DNA of 64,000 nucleotides, from contig MU008171.1 in NCBI GenBank assembly GCA_010909165.1, positions 1,302,001-1,366,000 on the forward strand, written 5' to 3'. The notes under the pieces were generated by a model, which ran no database searches, was not told the origin of the DNA, and saw nothing but the letters and a program-made list of their open reading frames with translations. This stretch comes from Anthoceros angustus. Its lineage: Eukaryota; Streptophyta; Anthocerotopsida; Anthocerotales; Anthocerotaceae. Positions 11,066-22,289 of the stretch are shown one piece after another (the stretch's first letter is position 1; every line of letters begins with the position of its first letter). The translations under genes were made by a program, and so were the position numbers.

Positions 11066-11860
11066 CTATCTTGTGGCCAGAAGGGCCGCCACCCGCCGTT
11101 CCTCGGGGTCAAAGTATTCATCCACCTGGGCCTTGCCTAACCGCTGTCTTTCCTTGGCACGATGTCGAGCCATTATTTCTTCTTCTTCATCACTATCCAG
11201 TTCTGTTTTGACCCTGGGAAGCTGTGGCCCATTCAAACCATTGACATAGTATTGCTTCTCAATGCATTGAGCACGCAAGAAATCCCCTACGTTATTGTTA
11301 AGCAAATACCAACATTCAGACGTTGGCTCATCCCACTCCAAAATTCCAGTCCGTAAGCACGCAAAGAGCCTGTAAAATGCCCTGGGGTAACCAATGGCAT
11401 ACCATCCCGCCTTCTCTCGGTGGAAATGGCTGAGCCACACTTTCAAGCTGCGCACATCTGCTGGCTTCTCCTGCTACCTGTATACCAAAAACCCTTCCTT
11501 GGGCCAGTGATCAAAGACCTGGTGCATGAACAAGTGATGCTCCAGCTTACGAAAGGCACCTTCACAATAACTGGTCCATACAAAAGTCTGTCTGTTCATG
11601 CCCCGACCTGCAAGTTCAAAGAGATCCTTGTGATCATATGGGAAGTTTTCTACTGAACATGTTTCATGGTGTGATTCCATGTACAGCAAGAAGGCCTGCA
11701 ACTCTAGGAAGATCTCCGGCCGTTCAGGCTTGCCAGGTTGATATTTTCGTATTAACGGGTTGCGCCACTTGTCCTCCCATGGCCGTTCAGGAAATTGTGG
11801 CACACTATGATGCATCCTGCGAAAACATGTCTTGCATGTGTGGTCTGCCTCCAAATCCAT
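11066..11860 (-). CDS. Unrecognised gene with one in-frame amber codon
   Basis: One minus-strand frame runs from ATG 11860 to the stop at 11066 (265 codons), broken only by a TAG at 11474-11476. Before the TAG the frame has a Cys pair (HTCKTCFRR), an aromatic-rich segment and a block ending WPKEGFLVYR. After it come GWYAIGYPRAFYRLFACL, LLNNNVGDFLRAQCIEK and an acidic/basic tail with SDEEEE. Both halves look coding, and a 20-28 nt intron removing the TAG would break the phase. Upstream, the minus strand at about 12092-11870 has an open frame with hydrophobic segments (TALVIGLAQGYLSWPVVAL), and 12385-12114 has another; both may be 5' exons. The 5' part of this locus is duplicated at 12563-13180 and again at 32166-32395. 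I do not recognise the family. Confidence 0.45.
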
Positions 11861-13316
11861 GTTTGCCAGCGAACTGCTGACGCTGGGTCAGTATTACCAG
11901 ACCACCTGTGCCGGTCACCCTGTAGGACCAACACTCCCACCACCACTGCTTAACACTCACCACCACGGTGGCCAACGCCACCACTGGCCATGACAGGTAC
12001 CCTTGCGCCAAACCGATCACCAGCGCCGTGACCAGTGACACACGGGCTGCAATTGTGGCCCACGAGTCAAACCCAGCACGCCACCTGTACAACTGCTAGC
12101 ATGTACTCGACAATCAGGATCGCCGCACCTCACCTGGGTAGCTCAACAGTCGTGCGACATGGGTGATGACCCACAGTTGCGCTGTTCCCAAATCGCGAGC
12201 TGACCAACCCTGCAAAGTGACACGCACATTAGTGAGAGCTCGCGCATCCTCTGCCCCGTTTTCCAGTGAAATTGCAACTGTGCTCCTTGCCCTTCCAGCA
12301 TTCACAGTCTCTATCCCGGGCGGTTGGAGCCCTGGTCAAGCCGCCTGCTGCTCCCGGCACCTGCAGCTCTCACACACTTCATCATAATTCACGCTCTACC
12401 TATGAGACTTCCAATTGCTCCTGTAACACGATAATTTTTGAAGGGGGGGAATATACTAACCCCTTCTCGACACAAAGACTTCTTGTCACGTAAGAACACC
12501 TTACCTAAAACAAGATATTAGCCCTACTTTGATAATGCACACACCCTTTCTCGAGGTCATACCAGTTGATATTTTCAGATTAACGGGTTGCGCCACTTGT
12601 CCTCCCATGGCCGCTCGGAAATTGTGGCACACTATGATGCATCCTGCGAAAACATGTCTTGCATGTGTGGTCCGCCTCAAATCCATGTTTTACGCTTGGC
12701 TGACGTCGAGATACCGGACCACTGTGGGTCACCTCAGAGGACCAACACTCCCACCACCACGCTTAACACTCACCACCACGGGCCACCGCCATGACAGTAC
12801 CCTTGCGCCAAACCGATCACCGGTGTGACCTGACACACGGCAATGTAACGAGTCAAACCCAAGACGCCACCACAACCGCTAGCATGTACTCGACAATCGG
12901 GATCGCGCACCTCACCGGTAGCTCAGCTGCGACATGGGTGATGACCCACACTTGTTGTTCCCCGTCGCGAGCCGACCAACCCCGCAGTGACACGACATTA
13001 GTGAGAGCTCGCGCATCCTCCCCGCTTTCCGGTGAAATTGCAACTGTGTTCCTTGCCCTTCCAAAGATTCACGAGCCTCTATCCCGGGCGGTTGGAGCCT
13101 GGTCAAGCCACGCTCCCCGGCACAGCTCACACACTTCATCATAATTCACGCCTACCTATGAGACTTCCAATTGCTCCTGTACGATAATTTTTGAAGGGGA
13201 ATATACTAACCCCTTGATTAAACCTGACACCCCTTGTCACGAAGAACACCTTACCTAAAACAAGATATTAGCCCTACTTTGATAATGCACACACCCTTTC
13301 TGAGGTCATACCAGTG
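11737..13316. repeat. Tandem duplication of about 0.8 kb (gene 5' part plus start of repeat R)
   Basis: The segment 11737-12562 (5' part of the unrecognised gene followed by the first 130 bp of repeat R) is repeated at 12563-13316. The second copy has many short deletions. The junction at about 12555-12563 shares a short match (ccagttgatattttc, versus ccaggttgatattttc at 11732). The second copy runs on into full-length repeat R. Confidence 0.75.
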
Positions 13317-14035
13317 ATAAATGCCGCACTTTCAAGTGAACACCCTAGAAATGGAGCACAGTAGGGTGCGGGCCCGTCTGCATTTTTGTAGAATGTTTAG
13401 AGGGCTGCCATTTTCATATGTTTAGTACAACCGAAAACTTTTACTTTGAAGTGGTGGAACACAATGAAAACAATCCTGTACTAGAGGGAGTCTCATTTTA
13501 ATCATCGTAAGAATATTGCAACAAACATCTGCTAAAGGAGGGAGTGGTCATCGGCATCGACAATAGTCATTGAAGAGTGCGGCCTGGCGACTCATCCATG
13601 CCTTGCACCGACACTGAGTCAAGAACCACCGCCATATTCGGATGCGGTCCATATCGTCCGCCTCAAAGTTATCGCTCTCCTCCATTGCTTGCTCGTCTTC
13701 AATAGTATCATTCCCCGGCCCACCATCCGACGGTGGATCGCCACACAACATCTAGGGTTTGCCGACCTCATCCAAAAGGTCGCCAATGTAGTCTTCAACC
13801 TTCCGCACTCAATGCAACCACTTGGGCTTTAAGGCAATGCCGTCCTTAAAATGAACAAAGTTAGTTGCCCATGCGCCCATGCAAGCATCCTTAAAATCAA
13901 CAAAGTTGAGTTATTAAAAGATATGGGTTTTGAACCCAAACCTATTCATTACTAAACCTTTTTCCCAAACACTAGACCAACAATCCCAAGTTAAACCAAT
14001 GGAGCCACTACATATTTATTTTCTCAAAGACATGA
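13180..14035. repeat. Repeat R, copy 1
   Basis: An unclassified dispersed repeat that starts with ataatttttgaaggggaata and ends with ggagccactacatattta just before the GC-rich block. Other copies or parts lie at 12430-12562, 30756-31290, 32395-33230 and 33800-34436. On the minus strand a 67-codon frame at 13548-13751 and a more distal frame reading VEDYIGDLLDEV (frame-broken) hint at an old transposon ORF, but I cannot assign a family. Confidence 0.6.
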
Positions 14036-14880
14036 GGAGGAGGGCGCCGGCCGCCGGGAGGTGGTGTTAGGAGGGCGCCGGCCGGCGCCCATGGCCAAGG
14101 CATGGCGTGTTGGTGGGGCGCGGCCGGCCGGCACCCAAGGGAGGGCAGGGCTGGCCACGGCCCATGGGCAAGGTGTGCTAGGGGAGGGCGCCACCGCCCA
14201 TGGGCGGTGTGCTAGGGAGGCGCGGCCGCCATGGCGTGTTAGGGGAGGGCGCCGCCGGGCCGCCCATGGCCAAGGCATGGCGTGTTGGTGGGGCCGGCCG
14301 CCCATGGGTGGTGTGTTAGGGGAGGGCGCCACCGCCCATGAGTGGCATGTTGGGAGGGCCGGCCGGCCGCGCCTCCCTAGCTCCACCCGCCGCACCGACG
14401 GTGGTGCAGGAGGGCGCCGCCGCCGGCGCCCGCCTCACAGACGCCTGTAGGCCCACCGATGGTGGTGCGGGCGCCGCCGCCACGCCAACCACCCGTAGGG
14501 TGGGCAAACGGTGGTGCGCGCTAGCGAGGGCGCCGCCGCCGGCGCCCTCCACGCCACCCGCCGGTGGGTCTACGATGGGTGGTGCGTGAGGAGGGCGCGC
14601 CGCCGGCGCCTCCGCGCCTCCACCCGCACGGCCGGTGGTGCAGAGGGCGGCGCCGCCGCCGCGCCATCCCTCCGCCAGCACCACTGTAAACCCCGACGGT
14701 GGTGCGCGGAGAGGGCGCCGCCGCCGCCTCCACGCTGCCACCAGGTGGTGCGGGGAGGGCGCGCCGGCCGGCACCCTCCCTCCCCGCACTACAGCCTTAT
14801 GCCCGACGGGTGGAGCGCGAACAGGCGCCGCCGCCGCCTCCCTCCACGTGCCCATTGTGGCCCTCCTTCCACACACCCGT
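14036..14880. repeat. GC-rich block 1
   Basis: Imperfect short repeats of GGCGCCGGCC, GCCCATGGGC and related palindromes, with very high G+C against the mixed surroundings. It separates repeat R from the 3' side of element A. Long open frames here on both strands are by-products of composition (Ala/Pro/Arg/Gly only) and are not called as genes. Confidence 0.7.
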
Positions 14881-15739
14881 GACGTGGCACTTCCATCGAA
14901 AATTCGAGGCTAACCTTAGAAGCAACCTTGGAATGAAGGCTAACCTTAGAAGCAAATGCCTCAAATCGAGCCAAGATTTGGTCGGTCGAGTGTAGAGGGT
15001 ACTCCTCCTAAACATCCAGATGTGGACAAAAAGCGATAAGGGATAAGCTCATGAGTTGCGTGGCTTAATACAACCCGCGAGTCAAAGTGCCGTTGAAGAT
15101 AATGATGACAATGCAGAGAAGTCGGACCAAGTGATGACGAAGGATTGAACTCGGGATGAGTGAAATCAAATCTGCTTTTTCCCGGGTCCCGAGTTAATGT
15201 TGTAAGTCGTTGATGTTACCGTGTTAGGGAAATACCATCCATGGCTTTTGTGGTGTCATAACAAAACCACATTTTCCTCCCAAAATCGAGTTATGTACCG
15301 TCCCTTCCCGGCAGAACGGCCTTCCTCACCGCTCCTACTTTGCATTATTCTGAGGTTCGAGTTTCATACCACCATTCGACACAAACATTGCCGGATGGAA
15401 AGTAGTAACTTTATCGGTGACACCTTTTTTCGAGCTGTTTTTCGAATGCCTTCAAAACGCTGCTTTTAGGGCCCATCAATAACCCCTTCGTAGATTATTT
15501 GCGAAAACCCCTTCGTAGATTATTTGCGAAAACCCCTTCAAAATTATCATGTTCTGCCTCCCGCCTCACAGACAAGATCACACGCCCCGCCCGGATTATT
15601 TCGCCCCACGCCTGTCTTCACGATCTGCTATCTCGTGATAAAATGCACGGGCTTTATGCACCATTTACCCTAAAAATTCCTTTTAACCTCGTATCTGCGT
15701 AAGCCATTCATGCGGCCCCCACCCCTATGTCGGATCGCG

Positions 15740-15920
15740 AAGGGCACATCGGTGATGACCACTCCATCCGTATCACCGTGAGAGGAGGCCCCAAAAACAC
15801 ATGATATCCCCGATTACATTTGTCACAAAGGATAATTAGCTCCGGGTCCGTGATGTGACCACAAAATTCGCAAGGCAAGTCAATCGGTGGTTTCCACGCC
15901 TGTCGAGTCCTCGTGTCCAA
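15740..15920 (-). pseudogene. PHD-type zinc finger at C-terminus of element A polyprotein (copy 1)
   Basis: The minus frame reads CEFC (codons at 15861-15872), then CDKC (15816-15827), NRGYHVF, GPPLTVI and an EW...MC end. This is the C4HC3 spacing and the 'LILCD-C..GYH' core of PHD fingers, which usually read histone H3 tails. The final Cys pair is incomplete in this copy and the Cys after YHVF is missing, though copy 2 keeps it. It lies downstream of the integrase, where many plant gypsy elements carry a chromodomain. Confidence 0.65.
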
Positions 15921-16024
15921 GTTAAGTGTGGCATGGTGCCAAGTGACTCATATGCTCCTTACAACGCCGCCCATCCCGTCCTTCCAATTCAATGACACCG
16001 CTCACCCACACTCACCACAGAAAA

Positions 16025-17052
16025 TTAACGCCCAAGCTTACATCCAACGTGCTCAAGGCTGTAAGTACACAAAGTCCCCCACTTGAAACTTCCTCGCCTT
16101 TGGTTTCCACGAGCCACCTCGTAAAGGCATACCGAGGTGGTCCCAATGTTGGGCAATGGCTGTTGTCCATGGCCATCGGGATTACCCAACAGCCTTGGCT
16201 CGGTTTTGCAACCCAAGAGACACTCTTCCGGATTCTCGTGCCTACTAGTTTGGAATAGGTATCCGCCACAATATTTGGCATCATAGCCATTCCAAACATG
16301 ATGTAATACGGGCAAGTTGCCCAAGGCAGTAATCGATCCTATATCCCAATGCCACATATGGCAACAACTCATCCCAAAGAATGGTCTCAATCTCAAAGGT
16401 AATATTTATGGAGAGAATCCTTGAAAGTTTGCACTAACTGCGCCCAACCCACGCTTGAGGATGGTCCCAGATGTGCGTGATCTATCAGCTCGATCCAAGA
16501 ATGCTTGAATTCACCGCGAAACTCATTGCCTTGGTCCGTCAACACCTCCGCACAACTCCCATATCCACGAGAACACATCAGAAATGCCCGGTGTACTTGG
16601 AGCTCCCGATCGGGAGAAAAGCCAACTCCACCCACTTTGAAAAGTGCTCTATCATCAACATGCAATGCTTGTTGCCTTGTCTTGTCATCGCGCTCGTACA
16701 TCGTCAATGTACCATCGGAAGAACAATCCCTTGATAGGCAGCGAATGTAGTACCACATCCCGGTTAAACCTTGCCTTCACCGCATCGCACGCAAAGACAT
16801 CGCGCCACCACTGCTCCACATCGCATACATACCGACCAAAAGTATGTATTCTTCAAAGATGTGATGTGTTCTCTTGACGCCAAAATGCCCCAACGCTTTG
16901 TGCACCTTGATCACTAATGGTCTTCTTTCCTCCACGGAGGCACCTCCTTGCTCACCCTCGATCAACCACAAACACTTTACCGTCCTTGTATGTATAGCGA
17001 GCGATTCTTCGCAGCCTCGGAGGGCCATCATCCACATCGCCCACATGCCCAT
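16025..17052 (-). pseudogene. Element A integrase (copy 1)
   Basis: The zinc-binding N-terminal domain is seen as KALGHFGVKRTHH in the minus frame of 17052-16777. The catalytic core has VLTDQGNEFRGEF at 16548-16507, containing a DDE aspartate, and then VGWAQLVQTFKDSL. The last part (16396-16025) keeps HENPEECLLGCK and leads into the PHD finger. Several frame changes separate the blocks. Confidence 0.75.
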
Positions 17053-17599
17053 CCCTCAACAATCGAATGGCATGCTCGAGCTTCCATATGTCTCGACCCC
17101 TTCCGACGGCCGCTCACCGCTTGCTTCTATGGACATCAATGCCAAATATACACCGGCACGCGTCAGAGATCCGAAATCTTGTCTCGCCCAAGTGGTGTCT
17201 TCGCCCCACACATCGGGTTCCTCTGAGCCCACTCCAAGATTGAGATGCACCTTTCCCCGCCGGTACAATTTGCATGTCATATTCGGATAGCAACAAAGCC
17301 CACCTAGCAAGCTTCCCGCTTCATGTTGGTCATCACCGGTCACGTTGGTGATGGTCCGTGACCAACGAAAACTTCACGAATACACTCAAAATGCAACCGA
17401 TACCGCAGCAAGACACTCTCCTCATAAGACGAGTAATTCGCCTCCGCAGCAGAGACCGCCTGCCAGTATGCCACAACCCGCTCTTTCCTTCCTCATCGCT
17501 TGGGCAAGCACGGCCCAATGCCTACCGCACCTAACTGTGATATAGGACGTAAGGGCCCGTGTTGGGCCTTTTAAGCATTGGCCTCTCGCCAACTACTCC

Positions 17600-18690
17600 T
17601 TCAACTCGTGCCACGCTTGCTCCCCGCCTCCGCCTCCCAAAGGCTAATGGGCTTCTTGAGCAACTCAGATAACGGCTTGTAGGTTTTGCTCATGTTTCTT
17701 ATAAACCGACGATAGTAGTTCACCAACCCCAAGAATGCTCTCAAGGCTATATCTTTCGGTCGGGCATGAGACTCACCGCTCGACTTTGGCCAAACTCGTA
17801 AGAAGCCTCCGGTACAATCTTATGCCCCAAGTAGTCTATCTCCTTGTATGCGAACTTGCATTTCTTGGGATGGGCCTTCAATTTGGGCTGTTACAAGAGC
17901 ACTTGTAAGTGCTCAAGGTGTTCTTCCAAGCTACTGCTAAACACCAAGATATCATCGATGTAGCACTTGACAAAAGCTAGTCCTTGCAGCTCCAAATCAG
18001 CCACTTGTTGAAAATAGATGGACGCGTTCTTCAATCCGAATGGCATGGTCTCCCACTCCCACAGCTGCTCTTTGCCCCAAAACGCTGTCTTACACTTGTC
18101 TTTCTCCTCAATCACAATCTGATTGAACCGGATCGAAAATCAAGGGTGATGAAGTATTTGGCCTCCAATAGCGCCAAAGATCTTGTCGAGTGGGCATGGG
18201 ATACCGCTCCATGGGCGTTATTTCATCTGTGGCTCGTAATCCCCACACATTCTCCTATCCTTCCATTCCCCATGCTCATCCTTCTTGAGTGGCAACACAG
18301 AGTCGCAAAGATATTGCGAGGTCGACTTGATCAGCTCGCCGCTCAGCCTCCTTGCACCGCTTGTCTCGACATCCCATTCCACGGGACTCGCTTTGTGTCT
18401 TCTTCGAAACATGGTTCATTGGTGGTCGTGGTGATCTTGAACTTGATGCGATCATACTCTCAACTCGCCCAACCGAACGCAAAGGTGCCTCGATTTCGAG
18501 TAACATGTTTCGGATCCTTTGCCGCTCAGCCGGTTGCAAATCTTCACATATTTGCCAATCATCGGCCGGACTCTCATGGTTCCTTTCCTATGGCGAGGGA
18601 ACAGAGGTTGCCGTGTTGGCGGCATGTTCTTGCTTTTCAGGTGCAGATGTAGGTTCATCTTTTCCGTCACAGATCATCAGATGCTCCTTG
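17600..18690 (-). pseudogene. Element A reverse transcriptase region (copy 1)
   Basis: Gypsy RT landmarks appear in order on the minus strand: LPLKKDEHGEWKDRRMCGDY near 18330-18220, MPFGLKNAS near 18030, and the catalytic box YIDD with codons at 17962-17951 followed by ILVFSS. Downstream frames carry the thumb/connection region seen intact in copy 2. Stops and shifts interrupt the frame between blocks. Confidence 0.8.
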
Positions 18691-18814
18691 CCATCCTTTC
18701 GACACATGGCTATCTGTATGGCCAAGCCTGCAGATATCAACCATTGCATACAAGTCATGTCGAAGGCTTGCCCGATCAACCTGCACCGGAATGATTCAGA
18801 CACACCATGCGTGT
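18691..18814 (-). pseudogene. C-terminal piece of element A DNA methyltransferase-like domain (copy 1)
   Basis: The minus frame reads CRLIGQAFDMTCMQWLISA, resembling the post-motif X tail of C5-methyltransferases and aligning with the DVHALTWLVSL tail of the element C domain. It is separated from the rest of the domain by the inserted B element; in copy 3 the two parts are contiguous. Confidence 0.5.
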
Positions 18815-18819
18815 AAGTG
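18815..18819 (+). repeat. Target-site duplication of element B, left (AAGTG)
   Basis: AAGTG directly precedes the B terminus TGTGGAGTG and is matched by AAGTG at 26241-26245. The unoccupied site at 63004-63008 in element A copy 3 contains a single AAGTG in the same context (tgtaagtgccacc). Confidence 0.9.
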
Positions 18820-20758
18820 TGTGGAGTGTGAATTTTGTCTAGGGACACCGTGAGGTCCACATTCACCCTCAATGTCGTTGTAGGCTTAGGATTCGCTCCC
18901 AAGGGAATGGTTTGTGCCAAGAGACGCTAACTTCTATCGCCATCGACCTTCACCTAAGTCGGGACTTACCGCTATTACTCTCTTACCTATCTACTCAACT
19001 ACTACTACCTCCCGACTTGTCTAACTACCATGATCTTATTCCACAACCACAATCTTATTCCACGACCACAAATCTTATTCCACGACCGCAAATCTTATTC
19101 CACGCGTGGCTCTCACCACTACCGGTAGTTGCTTGACTACCGAGGTGGGTCCCACGCCAAACCCTAGCGACTTATTTCCGACCGGATCTCGCCACGGGCG
19201 TACCACTGCGCACAGATCGACTTTATTCTCGCACTCCACACTTCATGCACACACACACCGATTCCTAGGGACCAAAGTTCCACAAATCCTCACCGCTCAC
19301 ACACACAAAGGGCGCCACACTCACACAATTTTACAAGGAACTGTTTCCTCTTGTGCACACTTCCACCAACAAAGACCGGTTTGGATTCTTTTGGATCCAC
19401 ACAAATCTCCACCGTTAGTCTCTCAATTAGTTCCCTTCTCAACTCCTCTTACACCTCGTGATCGCTGATTGTTCATCACTCCTTCACCCAATCTTCTCTC
19501 TCTCTCTCTCCCTCAATTCCACAAGCTTCCAACCATCCACTCAACACTTCTCTCTCAATTTGAACACAACGGGAACAAGGGTGAAGGAAAGAAGAACCCC
19601 GGCGTCAGGGCGAGCAAGCTCCACCCGCCCCAATCCCTTGGTTTCCTCCTCCTTTGTCAAGATTGCTCTATCACCCTCCTCCTCCTCCATGAGCAAGCTC
19701 GACCACCCCTAGGAGCGCCTCGCACACCACCTCGTAATCGGACGTCTCCAACCAGCCACAGCGTGGGGATCTCAACCAGAGTTATCGATGTGAGGGGCAC
19801 AACCAAGCCCCTTTATACAATTGTTGGGCCATAGCCACCGACTTTCCAGTCCTAAAACGGTGAACGCCAAGAGGCGCCTACAATTTCGGACCTTAGGTCC
19901 AAGATGGCATCCTATCCAAAGTTCTATTCCTAGGATGCCACTACTCCCCGCCCATGTTATCTCCGCACCCTCCGATTTGGTCGCCTGGCCCTTCGTCCTT
20001 TGCTGAATTTATGGGTCCTCCTTCCTCGTCGATCCGAAAATCCTCCCATAAACTCTCCACGTTTTCCATGATCCCAAGTCCCAGCTCCCTCACCAATCCT
20101 CCACCTCGGACCCTCCAATGGTCCATATTTGGCCATTGGGCGTCAAATTTCACAACCTTGGGCGCCATGCTCTGCAAAACCCTCACCGCCCACAGCCTCG
20201 TTAATAACTCCAATCAACTTGGTCAATCCCCAGGGTTTCTTCCTTCCAGAATCGCGAGCTCCGCCGCCGCCTGTCGCCCTTCGTGCGAGCTCGTGCCTGT
20301 CGATCGTCTGAGCTACTGCCGCGCCGTGCCTTTCCGAGTTCCCTTAGGGTTATATTTCCCGAACCCTCCAACGCTACCACTTCTTCCGCGACCGCTCCTT
20401 CCTTCCACGACCGCCGCCAACCGTCAAACATAGTCCCCGTGACACCCGACCACACCATTCAACTACCGCGGTTGGTTCGACCTCTAGCCTACTACCAAAT
20501 ATGGGGACCCCCCCATATATAGGCCTTTTATTAAATATTCCAAGACCAAAGGCCAAGGAGTATCGAGTTCATAGTCCAAGGACCGATTATTATTTAACCC
20601 AAAACAACCCAAAACTCATAGGTCAAGGACACTTCTGCTATAAATATCCCTTCCTACTGACAACCCAGCTCTTCTTGACACCAAACTTAGCAGAAAAAAA
20701 CAAAAAATCACTCAAAGACACAATCCAACAGGGAGTTTCGAAATCCAGATCGTTTACA
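18820..20758 (-). repeat. B copy 1, 3' LTR
   Basis: Starts TGTGGAGTGTGAATTT on the plus strand and ends CGTTTACA; on the coding (minus) strand it therefore runs TGTAAACG...CACTCCACA. It matches 24291-26240 along its whole length apart from many 1-5 nt indels. It contains a CT-rich microsatellite near 19495-19510. Confidence 0.9.
20514..20523 (-). promoter_or_regulatory. Putative TATA box in B LTR
   Basis: The minus-strand CCTATATATG is a strong plant-type TATA element preceded by an AT-rich stretch. It is conserved in all four B LTRs (20514, 26001, 40853, 46308), in the right orientation for transcribing B. Confidence 0.5.
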
Positions 20759-20776
20759 TACTCCCCTTCTCATTTG
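20759..20776 (-). other. Polypurine tract of B copy 1
   Basis: The minus-strand sequence AAATGAGAAGGGGAGTA directly abuts the TG start of the 3' LTR, as expected for the plus-strand primer of an LTR element. The same tract is seen next to 41092 in copy 2. Confidence 0.75.
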
Positions 20777-20793
20777 TTGGCGCCCTCGCCAAC

Positions 20794-21111
20794 TCATGTG
20801 TAGTATTTCTTAAGTCTCCAACCGTTGACCTTGGTTGGTAGGGGTCGCCCATCTAACTGTTGGAGCTGTATGGAGCCATTTGCGAAAACCTGGAAGACTT
20901 TATATGGTCCCATCCATTGAAGGTGAAGCTTGCCTGGAAAATGCATATATCTGTCATATAGCAGGGTCAAGTCACGGGGTATCACCCACAACCTTTCGCT
21001 TCCGTCCGGTCCCGCCTGATATAAGCTGTCTCTGTGGCGGACAAATGGACTCGAATAATGCCGAGGCATCGTTGTTGCCTTGAAAGGTCCGAGGATGCTT
21101 TGTGAACTCAA
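20794..21111 (-). pseudogene. B integrase C-terminal remnant (copy 1)
   Basis: A 105-codon open frame carries YMHFPGKLHLQWMGPYKV and ends NGWRLKKYYT, the standard C-terminal end of a gypsy integrase (F..KL...W.GPY.V...LK.YY). No DDE core lies upstream. Instead the protease/spacer region is only a few hundred bases away, implying loss of RT, RNase H and most of the integrase. Confidence 0.75.
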
Positions 21112-21369
21112 ATATTTACGAATAAGTAGGCCTGGTGTATCCGGATCTCCTTCTCATTTACCGCCACCACCATCACTTGCCGTCTTCCGATTCTCGCAGC
21201 CGCTTCCCCTCCATCTCGCCAACGCTTCATCGGGAAGAACTTCCACATCCGTCCCACCACCTTCCACACGCTGCTCCACCTTCCACTACCGCAGAGTACC
21301 TTCCACACCGCATTCAATCACTCCATAACAACCCACCAGTGATGGAGTGGGGAATGTCTCTTCGATAGT

Positions 21370-22080
21370 CCCGCTCTTCATCCGACCAAGAAATGTGGGC
21401 AAACGGAACTTCTCTTTCTCATCCTCCTCCCCAAATGTGTCTTCTGAGGTATAGCCATCTGTTCCGTGGCGTCTCTCTGCGTCGTATCTCGACTCCAAGA
21501 TAAACATATCCTCCCTTCCTTAACCTTGGGGTCCCAGTCCAGGTTTGAAGCCCACTTCCTTCCTTGCCCACTTGAAGGTACAGGCCCATACATCCACGTC
21601 CGCCAATCAAAACGTCATATCCGGAGCTTTCGTTTGATGACCACATAGTCCATAAGAGGAATGGTACCAATATGGGTTAGAACTCGACTCCCCACGGTCA
21701 TCTGGACATGTCCGCAAGACGCAGACCTTGGATGTGTGTTCTATCTCCAAACTTCCGAGTGTCCTCCGTCATGATGTTGACCCTGCACCCGAATCCGAGG
21801 TACTTTCTTGATAACGCATCCCGAGATTTCTATCTCAGCCTGCGACCTTGGTCGACCATGGCCACCATGTTCACAAGGGGCCTCGGCCTTGTTTTGGGAA
21901 GGGTCCTCTTCTTGGGTTGCTGCCTTCAATGCCCACCGGATCTGGCGGTACCTCGGATTGTCCCCGAGAAGTGTCCAAATGTTATCATGAATTTTTGGTC
22001 CATGATGGCCTCCGATTGAAAGGGCCATTGGTGTGTTCTCCCTTCTCGCGCCAACCCCACTCGTTTCAACAACCACGAGC
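21370..22080 (-). pseudogene. B retropepsin-like region (copy 1)
   Basis: The retropepsin active-site motif D-S-G-A-G is in one minus frame at about 21795-21785. The residues that should follow (VNIMTEDTRKFG) are in another frame, so a 1-nt shift splits the motif. Downstream frames give NPYWYHS, CTFKWARKEVGFKP and FLGRMKSGTIEETFPTPSL, shared with copy 2. Confidence 0.55.
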
Positions 22081-22289
22081 TCTGTGTCATCGGCCAGCGG
22101 TGATGGGGTTGGGTGGTGAGGGTGGTGTGTGGTGGTCTGTTCTCTCTCGGATCATCTCCATGACTTCCTTCGACATCGGCGCGCCTAACTCATCCTTCTT
22201 TCTCTCCCGGGTTTTCGCGATGTCGACTCGAGTTCCACCCTCCTCCCCAAATGTGTCTTCTTTTCGACGTCATCCTCGAATCCGGGTTC

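Noticed and set aside
12430-14035. Repeat R as a hAT or other DNA transposon
   Set aside because: A few residues (VEDYIGDLLDEV, EDEQAMEESD) looked suggestive, but no terminal inverted repeats, target duplication or catalytic motif was found.
14024-15015. Long Ala/Pro/Arg/Gly-rich open frames on both strands in the GC-rich blocks (also 29371-30046, 34594-35427, 49662-50263)
   Set aside because: Stops are rare because of base composition. All six frames are similarly open, no domain is seen, and lengths change between repeat units.
15708-15920. Chromodomain at the integrase C-terminus of element A
   Set aside because: The expected aromatic/acidic chromodomain pattern is absent and the Cys/His spacing fits a PHD finger.
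19458-20006. Plus-strand frames within B LTRs (Ser/Pro/Thr-rich)
   Set aside because: They lie inside a defined LTR, antisense to the element, and change frame among the four LTR copies.
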